From Embiotoca jacksoni (taxonomy: Eukaryota; Chordata; Actinopteri; Embiotocidae), in assembly GCA_022577435.1 (NCBI GenBank), contig JAKOON010000018.1:9797096-9861095 (forward strand): a stretch of DNA of 64,000 bases, read 5' to 3'. The notes under the pieces were generated by a model. That model did no database searches and had not been told where the DNA came from. It saw only the letters and a list, made by a program, of their open reading frames with translations. The translations under genes were made by a program, and so were the position numbers. Shown here in pieces: positions 22,350 to 32,474 of the stretch; within the stretch, counting starts at the first letter, position 1; each line of letters begins with the position of its first letter.

Positions 22350-22985
22350 CAAATACAGTGACACTTGCCAACGCTTCTGTTTGTGCAAGTAGCTTTGTAT
22401 GCAGTGATCGCCAACAAAGATACACGGATACTACAAATGCGTGCACAGAGTCTTCTTCTCTTTATTCCTGCCCTCCCCTTTTTAAACTAACCCTTGTTCA
22501 AGGAGCCAATTCAGCAGCCCCCATCCCGCCCTGTGTAGGTGTGTCACATTTTCACCACACTTTCCCCTCCCCGGGTCACTGTCATGTGCCTGGACCTACT
22601 GAGCAGAGGGCCTTTAAACAGGAGAGACAGCACTTGTCCGTTAGATTAGCGTGTCCCCGATGTCACATGCCTTTGCCTGCACACGTCACCACTTGTCTTG
22701 TCTGGAGGTGCCTGTCGGGGTTCATTAGAAAATGTCCAGATTTAAGGAACAGGCAAATTTTGTCAAAAGGTAGACAAAAATGTCTGTAATGCACGTAATG
22801 TGTTTTCACTGAATCTGGAAACATGGATTTGATTTGATGTTCTATGTTGTGCAAATGCTGGTATAAAAACAGGACACTTTCGTTAATAAAAATACCTTTT
22901 GAATTTTCCTTTCTCAGATCAGAAATAAATATTTCTGATCCCACATCATTATTATTCAACACAAAACACATATTCCAACCAACAA
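22350..22985. other. Non-coding filler with opposed open frames
   Basis: Frames of 148 codons (22343-22789, plus) and 136 codons (22663-23073, minus) overlap in part. Neither has a recognisable motif, biased repeats or convincing splice context, so both are treated as chance. Confidence 0.5.
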
Positions 22986-22989
22986 AGCA

Positions 22990-23270
22990 ACTCCAGGCCG
23001 AGGCGAGGACCAGTCGGCATTTCAAACGCCCCTGAGATTCCAGATATTCTAATACCATGGGACCTCCTCTCATATTTATTGTGGGAATCAGAATTTATGA
23101 TGAGTAAATTGGGCTTCTTCATCTGTGTGCCGGGAGGGTTGCAACATGCGGCCGAGATGGCTTGACTTATTGATTACAGGGAGCAGCATGCCCCATTTCA
23201 AAGGGAAGGAGAGCCCCTGCCACGCAACTTCTGAGAATTAATTTGCCCGGCATGGGCCTTCATGAGAAAC
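22990..23270. promoter_or_regulatory. Strong CNE-like block
   Basis: Repeat-free, with CTCATATTTATTGTGGG, TTATTGATTACAGG, GAATTAATTTGCCCGG and GATGAGTAAATTGGG. Even composition over 280 bp. Confidence 0.4.
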
Positions 23271-23423
23271 ACATGTCCATACACACACAAATGCAAGCAT
23301 AGACACAAACAAGCGCACAAAAACCAAAGCCTGCAGGTAAAAGAATCTCACTCCAAAAAAAACACACAAAAAAAACACCTACACATGCGTGCAGACCCCC
23401 CTTTCCTCCTCCTCCTTCACCAC

Positions 23424-23435
23424 CCCCCCCCCCCC

Positions 23436-23478
<43 letters not shown>
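23424..23478. repeat. Poly-C plus (AC)n microsatellite
   Basis: C12 run (23424-23435) directly followed by a 43-bp AC tract. Confidence 0.97.
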
Positions 23479-23479
<1 letters not shown>

Positions 23480-23480
<1 letters not shown>

Positions 23481-23886
23481 CCGCACAAAAACACACAAAC
23501 ATGAAACCAATTTTTGCAGTGCTCTATGTATTGTTGTAACCAAAGATTTTGCAAAGATTGTGATTGTACTTGCTGGCACTAGGATAAACACAAGCACAAG
23601 CATCTCAAACATTCTCCCATTATCTGACCAAAACAAACAAAACAAAAAATGTGTTTTGTCTTTTTTTAAATTTTTTTAACAAACAATTATTCGTTTGTCA
23701 CATCGTATCCACTTTAAAAGTTACATTAAAGCTGTTTCTTTATTTTAAATAAGTAATGTCTGAAATGAAATGTTTGGAGGACACTATGGTTGTTAATCCT
23801 TGTTTTAGATTTTTTTTGGGGGGGGGAAATAAATCAAATGAAAAAAAGAAGTACGACTCCCGTGACTGAAACAGATATAAAGAATC
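23480..23886. other. Non-coding, A/T-rich
   Basis: Contains T-rich runs near 23660-23680 and a G8 run at 23818-23826. Nothing gene-like. Confidence 0.6.
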
Positions 23887-23910
23887 TTTTTTTTTTTTTT
23901 TTTTTTTTTT
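23887..23910. repeat. Poly-T tract
   Basis: Uninterrupted run of about 24 T. Confidence 0.97.
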
Positions 23911-24375
23911 GGCTGACAGCCTTTCACATAAAGTCCCATTCAGTTGCACTGTAACTGTACTGAAAGCAAATACGACTCCAACGCCGTCCCCATCCAAAGT
24001 GTTTCTCCAGACCGAGCCACAGCTGAACTATCACTGGTTCATCCCTGGCATTGTCCACCGGATCGCCCTCTGCACTCAGACGCCAGCTCCTATTTCACCA
24101 GCAGCACCCGTGCTAATTTATCATCATGGTCGTGACAGACAACACATCTGTGTGTGAACGGATTGAGTGAGGAAAAAGCGAAGGGAAGGAGGGACGACAG
24201 TGAGAGCAGGAGGAGCAGAAATCGGGACGAGTAGGAGGAAAGATGGTAGCAAGGAGGCTTTTTAAGGGGTCACATTTTGTTTGAAGGGCCCCATCCTACC
24301 CTTCACTCGACCTCACTCTATCCCCTCTGCCTCCACCCTCATAACACGCTGTCAGCTAACCCCCTTGGCAACTGG
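23911..24375. other. Non-coding filler
   Basis: Mixed sequence, purine-rich at 24166-24265. No gene seen. Confidence 0.55.
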
Positions 24376-24379
24376 ACAG

Positions 24380-24590
24380 CTCATTGTCTTGGGCTATCTT
24401 ATATTACAGCCCATATACTGCAAGTGCGATATGGAAAAGAATTAAAGAGCTTAAGGAGTGAATTGAGAATGTAGACCTGCAGAGGTTTATATTGCCACAT
24501 AAAACTGTAGCTTCGCAGGCCATGAAAGGGCACGTCCATGACGACCGGCTTTTTGATGACTGTCCTGTATGAAACCTTCTTTTTTAAATA
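24380..24590. promoter_or_regulatory. CNE-like block
   Basis: Repeat-free stretch with TATCTTATATTACAGCCC, GGTTTATATTGCCACATAAA and CATGACGACCGGC; it precedes TTTAAATATTTATTGG. Confidence 0.35.
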
Positions 24591-24599
24591 TTTATTGGT

Positions 24600-24980
24600 T
24601 GAATGATGCCGCGTGGCAAAGCCGTGCTGACGTTCCGGTGAGGAGATTGATGGGCAGATAGGTTGAATAACGGACGGACAACAGATGGGGAGACGCACAC
24701 TTGCACACACATGTCTCGTGTTCAAATGTCCTGTGCTCATATTCATACGGTATTTGTGTGTGGTTGTGCGTACATGCATGCATACATGTCGAAACGGCAG
24801 GTGTGCACATACACACGTTCTCATGTGTGTGTTCAAGCAAGCATATCTGTTTACTTCTGCTCTCCAAAACCCACTCACATTTGAATGCAGGAGACAGGAC
24901 ACATCTCTCTGCTCTGTGAGCCGCTAGACAGCTCAGTCAGAATATTTTAGAGAACACACACATATTACGCCCATGTACAC
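24600..24980. other. Non-coding, TG/CA-biased
   Basis: Alternating CATG/TGCA and ACAC/TGTG sequence (24690-24840) with overlapping frames on both strands caused by that bias. Confidence 0.6.
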
Positions 24981-24983
24981 ATA

Positions 24984-25021
<38 letters not shown>
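24984..25021. repeat. (CA)n microsatellite
   Basis: Pure CA tract of about 37 bp. Confidence 0.97.
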
Positions 25022-25023
<2 letters not shown>

Positions 25024-25029
25024 CTCCCT

Positions 25030-25490
25030 GGGGTGCCCCATATGCGGCACCTGGGGAGTGCAAAATGGAACTTTTTAAAAGCCGAAAACACTTCTCCCGA
25101 ACAAACTAGTCTCGCTTAATAATACCACACTCGTGTTTCTCTCTCCTCTCTCACGACAGGCCGTCATTATCTACAAGGGGGTGGGTGTTTCGGCTGCATT
25201 TTAGGGAAAGGTCGTGGTTGTTGTTTTGGTATATGAAAGCCTTTGCAACATGACAGATCGCAAATAGGCTATAAACTATTTGGAATCTGTGCATCAACAA
25301 ATACATTTTGGTATGGAAATGAAAAAAGGAAGGAGTTTAGGAATTGGGAATTTAGCGTGAAGACGCTGCGACTCGCAAACTCCTGAGACATCCGATTGAC
25401 TGAATTGCTTATTTTGGAGCCGCGGCGCATATGGCAACATTTTGATGTGCATTACGTTGAAGAATCAAGAAAAATCTATGTTGTTGAACC
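25030..25490. promoter_or_regulatory. Strong CNE-like block
   Basis: Repeat-free apart from a CT-rich stretch near 25138-25152. Contains ATTGACTGAATTGC, GGAGCCGCGGCGCATATGGC, GCATTACGTTG and GGCTATAAACTATTTGG. The CpG content around 25355-25435 is higher than in neighbours. Confidence 0.4.
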
Positions 25491-25759
25491 TTTTTTGTGC
25501 AGCTAGAGAGCAGCAAGGGCCCCCTTCTTTTTTTCTTTTTTTTTTTCTTCAGGTGAGGTAAATGAATTTATCTACACACAGACACACAAAAACAAACACA
25601 CACAGAGTCCAGGCACACAACCCAGTATGTATACAGACAAACACACATGCACCTTCTGCTCTTATGAAGATAAATATAGCAAGGGGTAGATTTTCACCCG
25701 CACCCACTGAACGGGACACACACATTCATCTTTCAGCTTTATTTGGTTGGCGTTTTGGG

Positions 25760-25822
<63 letters not shown>

Positions 25823-25837
25823 TGTGTGTGTGTGTGG
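25760..25837. repeat. (GT)n microsatellite
   Basis: GT tract of about 78 bp with one TATG interruption. Confidence 0.98.
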
Positions 25838-25951
25838 TGGGGCGGGGGGGCATATTGGGGATACAGCAGCAAGGGTGTGTGCACCTCACTGCCTTTTCAA
25901 TGTATGGAAATGTATGTGCATTTTTAAAGTAGGGGGGCTAAATTTATTTCT

Positions 25952-25952
<1 letters not shown>

Positions 25953-25984
<32 letters not shown>
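25953..25984. repeat. Poly-C tract (32 bp)
   Basis: Uninterrupted run of C, unusually long for a G/C homopolymer. Frames here encode polyproline or polyglycine and are not genes. Confidence 0.95.
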
Positions 25985-26049
25985 ACCCGTGTACCCTTCG
26001 CCCCTTCCCTTCTCTCCACACCTCATTCCCGAAGCTGATAGACCTATGG

Positions 26050-26400
26050 ACGGATGATAGATGGAGAGAGAGAGGGACAGAGAGAGATGGAGGGGGTCTC
26101 TGCATGGATGCATACATGCATGCATGGATGTATATATATATACCCCCACCGCCCCACCCTTTCCCCCATTTTCTCTCAAACACACGCCATAAAGTCACTA
26201 ACATGCACACATGCATAGAAACACACACACCTCTGAATTCAGGATTCATGCGCATACCAAACATAATCCATAGTTTTACATAATGGGGAGGAGGAAAGAG
26301 GGGAGGCAAGTCGACTCCTGTAGCAGAGTGATAAAGATAATATGAATCATCTGAGTCTTTCTCTTTCTCTCTGTATGTATACACATTCACCTAGGGAGAT
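26050..26400. other. Low-complexity non-coding
   Basis: GA-rich (26058-26095), then CATG/GATG-rich with a short TATATATATA run (26100-26140), C-rich (26141-26170) and CA-rich stretches. Confidence 0.7.
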
Positions 26401-26449
26401 GCTGATATGCTATAGGGGAATATAATGAGATATGGAGAAGGTCCCCCCT

Positions 26450-26740
26450 GATCGTCAAGAACACATGTGGGTCATATGTGTGCTTTGTGCAATTTTCACA
26501 ATGTGTAAGGATTATGGTTCACGGTGTGCAGAGATTTAAGGAAATTGCTCCAAGTGCAAGTCATATGTGTGTGGAATGGCAAAGCTATTGCACTATTTGC
26601 ACGTATTGCATAAAGGCAATTGCATTGGGAATGCACAACTGAGTGCACTGTTTCAATATGCAACTGATGGATTTTCTGCACATTTGAATAGTAGTATAGG
26701 GCTTGTTTGTCGCTGGAATTAATTAAGCAAAAAGTATGCA
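26450..26740. promoter_or_regulatory. CNE-like block with periodic TTGCA
   Basis: TTGCA occurs at 26588, 26597, 26606 and 26620, the first three exactly 9 bp apart, with related TGCAC/GTGCA motifs before and after. These resemble C/EBP or ATF half-sites. Alternatively this is an eroded 9-bp tandem repeat. Confidence 0.35.
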
Positions 26741-26819
26741 TACAAACAAAAAGGGAAGTCTGTGTTAATTATTCAGAAAAGTTAATTTTTTTTTTTGGAA
26801 TATAATTAAAGGCATTTAA

Positions 26820-27130
26820 CCATCAGGGACAGAGTGAGATCAAAGATGTATATTTGATGTCATGCAGATAGCATTTTTAAATTAGCAAACCCTCTTAACT
26901 TTATAATTATCTTTGGTGTGAGAACTGAGGCAGGAAGTTCTTTTGTGTTAATTCTGGGACTGAAATAGTCTCCTAAGTATTAGATGAAATTAATTAGAAA
27001 TAATTGCAGATAGACATGCAGATTGCATTTCCAATGCAAATAAATCTTAGCAGCGCAGAACTAAAGTTTTTCTTTGTTAGTATGTTTCTGTAATCACAGT
27101 AAAGATATAGTCGACTATTCTGCATTCATA
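26820..27130. promoter_or_regulatory. Strong CNE-like block with POU sites
   Basis: AT-rich but complex. A perfect octamer ATGCAAAT lies at 27034-27041. Its core is mirrored by TTGCAT at 27023-27028, giving inverted POU half-sites 5 bp apart. AAATTAATTAGAAATAATTGC (26986-27006) and AACTTTATAATTATC upstream add homeodomain cores. Confidence 0.42.
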
Positions 27131-27405
27131 TAAATTTACTTTGCATGAGATTTCAAGCTACTTTTAAAAGCTATACTTGTATTTGTACTAAGCTTTTTAT
27201 TGTAAGACAATTTGTAACAGGAAGCCATTCTGATCTATTTAAACGAAACATATTCATTCACATTAATTGTCATGGCACAACATTTCAACAATGTTTCTGG
27301 GGTGTGTGTCACAACCACTCTCCCTTTCCCCGCTCTCCCACTGTTTCTGCTGAAGCTGACACACACTAATGTCCAGATATATCAAAAAGGAGAAATAGAA
27401 AGAGG
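27130..27405. other. Non-coding filler
   Basis: AT-rich, no recognisable gene. Confidence 0.6.
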
Positions 27406-27408
27406 GTG

Positions 27409-27409
27409 T

Positions 27410-27463
<54 letters not shown>

Positions 27464-27467
27464 TGTT

Positions 27468-27500
<33 letters not shown>
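27409..27500. repeat. Compound (GT)n(GA)n microsatellite
   Basis: GT block to about 27461, TTTGTGTTTGT bridge, then a 30-bp GA block. Confidence 0.97.
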
Positions 27501-27503
<3 letters not shown>

Positions 27504-28560
27504 AGGTAGAGAGAGGTTTAATTCTGTCTCCCGGTATCAGCAGCCCCACGGAAAAAAAAAAAAAATAGAATTGTTTCCTCCATATTAGGAATCAAAGCTA
27601 AGCCCGGTGTTATTGTGTCCACCATTTTGACTGCAGTCAACAGACCTTGAGGAACCAGGTGTACCACGATGTGTGTAGGTGGCGGTATATATTTTATTTA
27701 TTTTTTTGTTTTTGATTTGTGCAGGTCAAATTTCTTTCCCCGAGAATTGCTGAATATTTTGATGTGCATGTATGAGTTACATAAAAAAAAAAGTACATAC
27801 TCTATATACGTCTTTCCATGTGGTAAATATAATTGAGTGTGTGTGTGTGTGTACGGCTGGTGCACAAGCATGTACTCCTGCAGGTGTCCGTGCCTTGTCC
27901 ATTTATAGTCCCAGGGAACTGTTGACCTCCTCCACCGCTCCTCCCCACAACCAGTGTGTGTGTGTGTTTCTAGGGGACCCTTGAACTTGACCATGGAACG
28001 GGAAAGGGGTGATGGGACTGGAGCTGAGACTTAAAACAAACCACTCTGATGGATAACAAAGACAAGCGGGGGGAAGGGTGGTGTTGGCTAGGGTTGGAAG
28101 GGGTGCAGAAAGGTTGAGATTCCAGGGGGAAGGTCCCCAGGGTGTGTGTATGTGTTTGGGTTGGTGTGTCTATAGTTTAACAGGTCTTAGTAATGTGTTT
28201 CCTCATTTCAGCAACATGCGTGTGTTTATATTCAAACTGTGAGTGTCCATGCATATACATTGTGTTTAAATGTGTTTCAATACTTATGTGTATGTGGTCT
28301 TATCTTATATTATTTATTTATGCATGTGCAATCCCCCCATCTGCCTCCTCCCCCCCCTCCCAGGGTCAATATGTTTAATGGTAGTTTGTGGATCATGATA
28401 AATTAGTTGACCACATATTTGATGCAGAAAACAAAGCAAAAAGTAAACAAAAAGATGTTTTATTGTTTGAATATGGAGCATTTCACGTTTTATAAACTGA
28501 GCTAAGTGTTGCTTCAGCAGTAGTGATAAAAAATGGAAGAAAAAAAAAAGTGTGTGTAAG
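27500..28560. other. Non-coding with short GT and G-rich stretches
   Basis: A13 run near 27551 and a short GT tract at 27836-27852. The plus strand carries many G runs of 3-6 at 28068-28145, which could form a quadruplex. C-rich at 28349-28362. No gene seen. Confidence 0.6.
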
Positions 28561-28890
28561 GAAGACCAATCTACCAAATAGATGTGGTAAAGATGAGTTT
28601 AAGTAAGAAGCTGCAGGAGAAGATGAAAGGAGTCAGACAAATGGGAATGGAGGCTGATGGAAGAGGATGGTAGTTTGTGGATGAAGGTGGAAGGCGAGGA
28701 TGAAGAGAGGAGGAAATCTGTGTGGAGGTAGGAAAGAGGGAGGAGAAAAAGAGGTGGGGGTTCAAGAAGAGGAGGACTAAATGGAGAGGAAGGAGAAAGT
28801 ATTTGGGAGGAGGCAAAGAAGAAGAAGAGGAGGTTGGAGAGAACAGGTGAAGGTGGGAGGGGGTAGAAAGAGGTCAAGGAGCACAGGGTC
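28560..28890. repeat. Polypurine domain (AAG/GGA-rich)
   Basis: About 330 bp with strong purine bias on the plus strand but little exact tandem repetition. Minus-strand frames here are Ser/Pro/Phe-rich artefacts of the bias. Candidate triplex-forming sequence. Confidence 0.8.
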
Positions 28891-29092
28891 TTTTGGCGAG
28901 GAAAATGAAGGGGTGTGTGTGTGCATGAGTGCGTGTCTTCCTAATTGCGAGGAGAAGGTGAGGGGTGAGGTCTAGGCACGCTTCTCACAAAAATAGCAGC
29001 TAGAGATGGACAGTCAGAGGCAGCGCTGTACTATGTGTGCATGTGCATATGTTCGCACACATGCATGTATATATGTGTCTGTGTATTCGCTC

Positions 29093-29131
29093 TGTCTGTG
29101 TCTGTGTGTGTGTGTGTGTGAGTGTGTGTCT

Positions 29132-29194
<63 letters not shown>

Positions 29195-29195
29195 T

Positions 29196-29226
<31 letters not shown>

Positions 29227-29276
29227 AGTGTGTGTGCGTGTGTGTGCGTGTGTATGCGTGCGTCTACAAGTGTGTG
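29093..29276. repeat. (GT)n microsatellite with higher-order structure
   Basis: GT tract broken by CTGTGTCTGTG units at both ends (about 29127-29140 and 29191-29203) and by GAG, GCG and ATGCG variants at the right side. Confidence 0.97.
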
Positions 29277-29279
29277 TTT

Positions 29280-29450
29280 TAATAGCCACAGTCAGAGAGC
29301 CTCTGTCAGACGGTCAGCTAATTGGCCATCTTACAAGTACAGAGGAGGCTGCTCGCAAATTGGCAAAAAGGGCAACCGGCTTCAATCTGATATCAAACTC
29401 CTTTCTGTCACGATGCTGTCCATTAGACAACAGCTTAAGTCAGGGAAATG
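29280..29450. promoter_or_regulatory. Strong CNE-like block
   Basis: Repeat-free, with GTCAGCTAATTGGCCATC, GCAAATTGGCAAAAAGG and TGTCCATTAGACAACAGC; directly abuts the GT tract. Confidence 0.4.
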
Positions 29451-29569
29451 GAACAAAAATAAAGAAAAACAGAATACAAAACAGGGGGAAAATAGTGGCG
29501 TAATTGTGCTTTGGAGACTAGTGTTGTTGCGCTCGACCCGTGTGTAGCGAGACAACGGGGATCATGCCA

Positions 29570-29790
29570 GACTTAGCGTGAATAAAAATTTCGGGGAAAC
29601 GTTGCCAACTCATTGGACTGCTGTGTCTTTATATTCATGTGTGTGTGTGTGTATGTGCGTGTGTTTTCCTGTTGCAGAAGCCTCATGTATTTTAATCCAT
29701 GTAAAGTCCCAACTGGATTCCAATTAGGAACAGGTTTCCTAACGCCCAGTGGGGAAACTGATAATTATGCTGTTGACTATGGTTGTGACT
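29570..29790. promoter_or_regulatory. CNE-like block interrupted by short GT run
   Basis: GTGAATAAAAATTTCGGGG and the stretch 29690-29790 (ATTTTAATCCATG, CCAATTAGGAACAGG, GATAATTATGCTGTTGAC) are complex. A 16-bp GT run sits between them. It adjoins the GT tract that precedes the first duplicated element. Confidence 0.38.
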
Positions 29791-29792
29791 TA

Positions 29793-29794
<2 letters not shown>

Positions 29795-29864
<70 letters not shown>
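29795..29864. repeat. (GT)n microsatellite
   Basis: Pure GT tract of about 70 bp. It lies 150 bp before a long CA tract, so the two are inverted complements. Confidence 0.98.
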
Positions 29865-29865
<1 letters not shown>

Positions 29866-29901
29866 CCACAGTGGATGGTATTCTTTTTTATCTTTCTGTA
29901 A

Positions 29902-29992
29902 TGTTTACAATGCTGACAATGTTAGCTGTATCAAATGATCTTTCATAATTAGACACAATACAAAGATTCAAATCCTCTTGTCACAGTTGTTT
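29902..29992 (+). repeat. Duplicated element, copy A
   Basis: Ungapped alignment with copy B (30375-30465) gives 72 identities in 91 positions by hand count. Shared parts are TGTTTACA at the left end (a perfect forkhead-type site), TTCATAATT in the middle, and AGATTCAAATCCTCTT and CAGTTGTTT at the right end. Weaker similarity extends about 35 bp to the left (ACARTGG plus a pyrimidine tract). It lies between inverted GT and CA tracts. It could be a duplicated enhancer part or two copies of an undescribed short repeat family. Confidence 0.8.
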
Positions 29993-30012
29993 ATCATAAG
30001 TAGTGAGCCTAA

Positions 30013-30195
<183 letters not shown>

Positions 30196-30374
30196 GCTTG
30201 TATAATATATTTCACTCGAATTCTAAGCTTGAAGGCATAACAGGCTAACGTGGTTGAGTATAGTTGTTTCTGTACATTTCTGGGCCTTGACTATTAAGCA
30301 TATTCTGAAGCGCTTGTGTGCAGTTTAAAGAGACTGTACAATGGCCTGTTTAATCTCTCTCTCTTTCTCTCTAC

Positions 30375-30465
30375 TGTTTACAGTGCTGATGGTCTAAGCT
30401 GTTCCGAATGAGTCTTCATAATTGGGCATAATGCACAGATTCAAATCCTCTTATCTCAGTTGTTT
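30375..30465 (+). repeat. Duplicated element, copy B
   Basis: Same orientation as copy A, with starts 473 bp apart. It keeps TGTTTACA, TTCATAATT, ATAATGCACAGATTCAAATCC and CTCAGTTGTTT. Compared with A, most differences lie in the 25 bp after the forkhead-type site, so the right half is better preserved. A CT-rich tract (30354-30372) precedes it where A has TTTTTTATCTTTCTG. Confidence 0.8.
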
Positions 30466-30479
30466 GCACGTTGTTTTTA

Positions 30480-30835
30480 GTTTATGATATAAGCATGACG
30501 GAACAGGAGTCATAACATTACAATATTACAAATGAAAAATATGGATGTACATTATCTGGGCATCTGAATTTTACATGTGCACGGCGAGTTTTTTGTGTTT
30601 CCAGGTGGGTGTCTGCGCTATTTTGAGTGTGAAAGGTAGCTGCGTCCTAATGCTCTAAAAACTCCACAGCCGCCGTCTAACCTTGAAAAAAAGAAGAAAA
30701 AAAAAAAAAGGAGAGCGACGCTGATGTAGTGGACAGTGAACCTCTCATATCTACACCTAAATGCTGAAAAATGTCCCCTCAGATAAAATGGATGACCCAG
30801 CTGTGGAATCCATTGGTATAAATACATTGTTTTGC
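30480..30835. other. Non-coding filler
   Basis: Mixed sequence with A13 near 30698. No gene seen. Confidence 0.55.
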
Positions 30836-30839
30836 AAGG

Positions 30840-31020
30840 CTGAGCTAACAAGAAAGCAAAATAAAATGTTGAATTTTCTCTGCATGGTTCTGTGCAATTT
30901 GAAAAGCTTGCCATAGCGGCAAAAAAGCAGTGCCGTGTTTATTTTCAGCACCGCAGTGTTTTGGGGATGCTAAGGCCCTCCTCACTGTGTATTCATGAAC
31001 TATTATTGTTGTTTCTACCA
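30840..31020. promoter_or_regulatory. CNE-like block
   Basis: Contains GTTTATTTTCAGCACCGC, TTGCCATAGCGGC and TATTCATGAACTATTATTG; no simple repeats. Confidence 0.35.
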
Positions 31021-31029
31021 TTTCCATAC

Positions 31030-31530
31030 CGTGTAGATGCAAAAAGAAAAAAAAGAAACCTCACAGAAGGGAATTGAATATGAGACATTTACAGCGTTTT
31101 TCTTAATCCGTACAGATGGCCATGCTGGGGTATGTACACATCGCTGTAAACTGTTGTAGACTTATTCATATCAGACGACATTCTGGGCGGGGGTACGGGG
31201 TGAAAAATCCAACTCCAATTTACAAAACTGAGATAATTTTCATACTCCCCTCTGAAGATTTTTTTTTTACATAGAAATGAAGGGAGCGGAGGGCTGAGAG
31301 GGGCACAAGGAATCTTTTGAGACTGCAAAACAGCATAATTGTTTTGCTTTCCAATCGGGTGTTATACTACACATAATATATGGTTATTTCATACAGCCTC
31401 CAGACTGCCAAGATGTTTTCAATTTGGCACGGCCCTGCGATCATGATATCACAGAGAAAAGAGAGAGGGAGAGGGAGAGCTTCCAGTCTGGGATGGCCAG
31501 AGCAGTGAGAGGGCGATCATTTCGCCAAAC
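31030..31530. other. Non-coding filler
   Basis: A-rich near 31040-31056 and T9 at 31259. GA-rich at 31452-31480. No gene seen. Confidence 0.55.
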
Positions 31531-31537
31531 TCAAAGG

Positions 31538-31548
31538 CCCCCCCCCCC

Positions 31549-31596
<48 letters not shown>

Positions 31597-31600
31597 CTCT
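31538..31600. repeat. Poly-C plus (CT)n microsatellite
   Basis: C13 run followed by a CT tract of about 48 bp with one CG interruption near 31593. Confidence 0.97.
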
Positions 31601-31604
31601 GGGA

Positions 31605-31760
31605 CGAATAATTCCACAGTTGCTGAGGCACTGAAAAAGCAATCTGCGGAATACCCCAGGGTCATGTCTGTGGCCGGATGATTTGTGTGAAATGTCATAC
31701 ATTAAATATAAGTTTAACATTCAGCCCGGTGCACTGTAAAACTGCCCTGTCGTTGCCACA
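31605..31760. promoter_or_regulatory. CNE-like block
   Basis: Contains GAATAATTCCACAG, TACATTAAATATAAG and GTTTAACATTCAGCCCGG; lies between two microsatellites. Confidence 0.34.
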
Positions 31761-31845
31761 GTCCGCCATTTCCCTCTGTGCAGGGAGGGTTCGGGTTCAG
31801 GAAAGCGGTCACAAAGGAGTTGGACACACAAATACACAGAGACAT

Positions 31846-31847
<2 letters not shown>

Positions 31848-31905
<58 letters not shown>

Positions 31906-31908
31906 ACC
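31848..31908. repeat. (AC)n microsatellite
   Basis: AC tract of about 60 bp with one ATAC near its right end. A G-run (31949-31966) follows. Confidence 0.97.
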
Positions 31909-31948
31909 ACCCCCTGTGTCTGCCCAATCTTAGAGGGAGTAGGAGGAA

Positions 31949-31966
31949 GGGGGGGGGGGGGGGGGG
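31949..31966. repeat. Poly-G tract
   Basis: Run of about 18 G after GGAGGAA. Another G12 run occurs at 32176-32187. Confidence 0.95.
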
Positions 31967-32109
31967 TGCGGACAGCGGGGAGTTGCGAGGCCATTCGATC
32001 TACAGCTGCATTTCATTTACGAATGCGAGAGCGCTAACTTTTTTCTTGAAAAATATATCTATATAATTTATTTTATTTTTTTTCAATTTCATCTTGTATT
32101 TTTCCCAGG

Positions 32110-32438
32110 GAGCTTTTGGGCCAGACAGGAATTGGAGAAAAAAAGAAAAAAAGAAAAGGGGGCGGTGTGGTGGAGGGGGGGGGGGGGTGTAAAAGGGAGG
32201 GAGTGAAGAGGTAGACAGACAGATGGACAGAGAGAGGGACTTATGGTCTCGAGGCAGGTGTTGAATTGGCGTCCAGGCTGATATGAGAAAGTAAGAGAAG
32301 AGGTGAGGAAGGAAAAAAGGGTTGTAACTAATTCATAAAGTTTTAGGAAAATAGCAGCCACTGTGTGAGAGAGAGAGAGAAAGAAGCCAGAGACAGAGGA
32401 AAAAGGTGTCTCCTGGGACTTCAGTGAAGCAGTCATCC

Positions 32439-32470
<32 letters not shown>
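32110..32470. repeat. Polypurine domain with (GA)n
   Basis: Purine-biased plus strand, including A/G runs at 32137-32200, and a (GA)n tract of about 28 bp at 32439-32467. Confidence 0.8.
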
Positions 32471-32474
32471 AGAT

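Noticed and set aside
22343..23073. Overlapping 148- and 136-codon frames on opposite strands
   Set aside because: No recognisable motif in either, and no acceptor-donor pair matches the frames.
29961..29980. Possible tRNA T-arm in the duplicated element (GATTCAAATCC)
   Set aside because: One mismatch to a B box, but the flanking bases do not pair into a T stem and no cloverleaf could be drawn.
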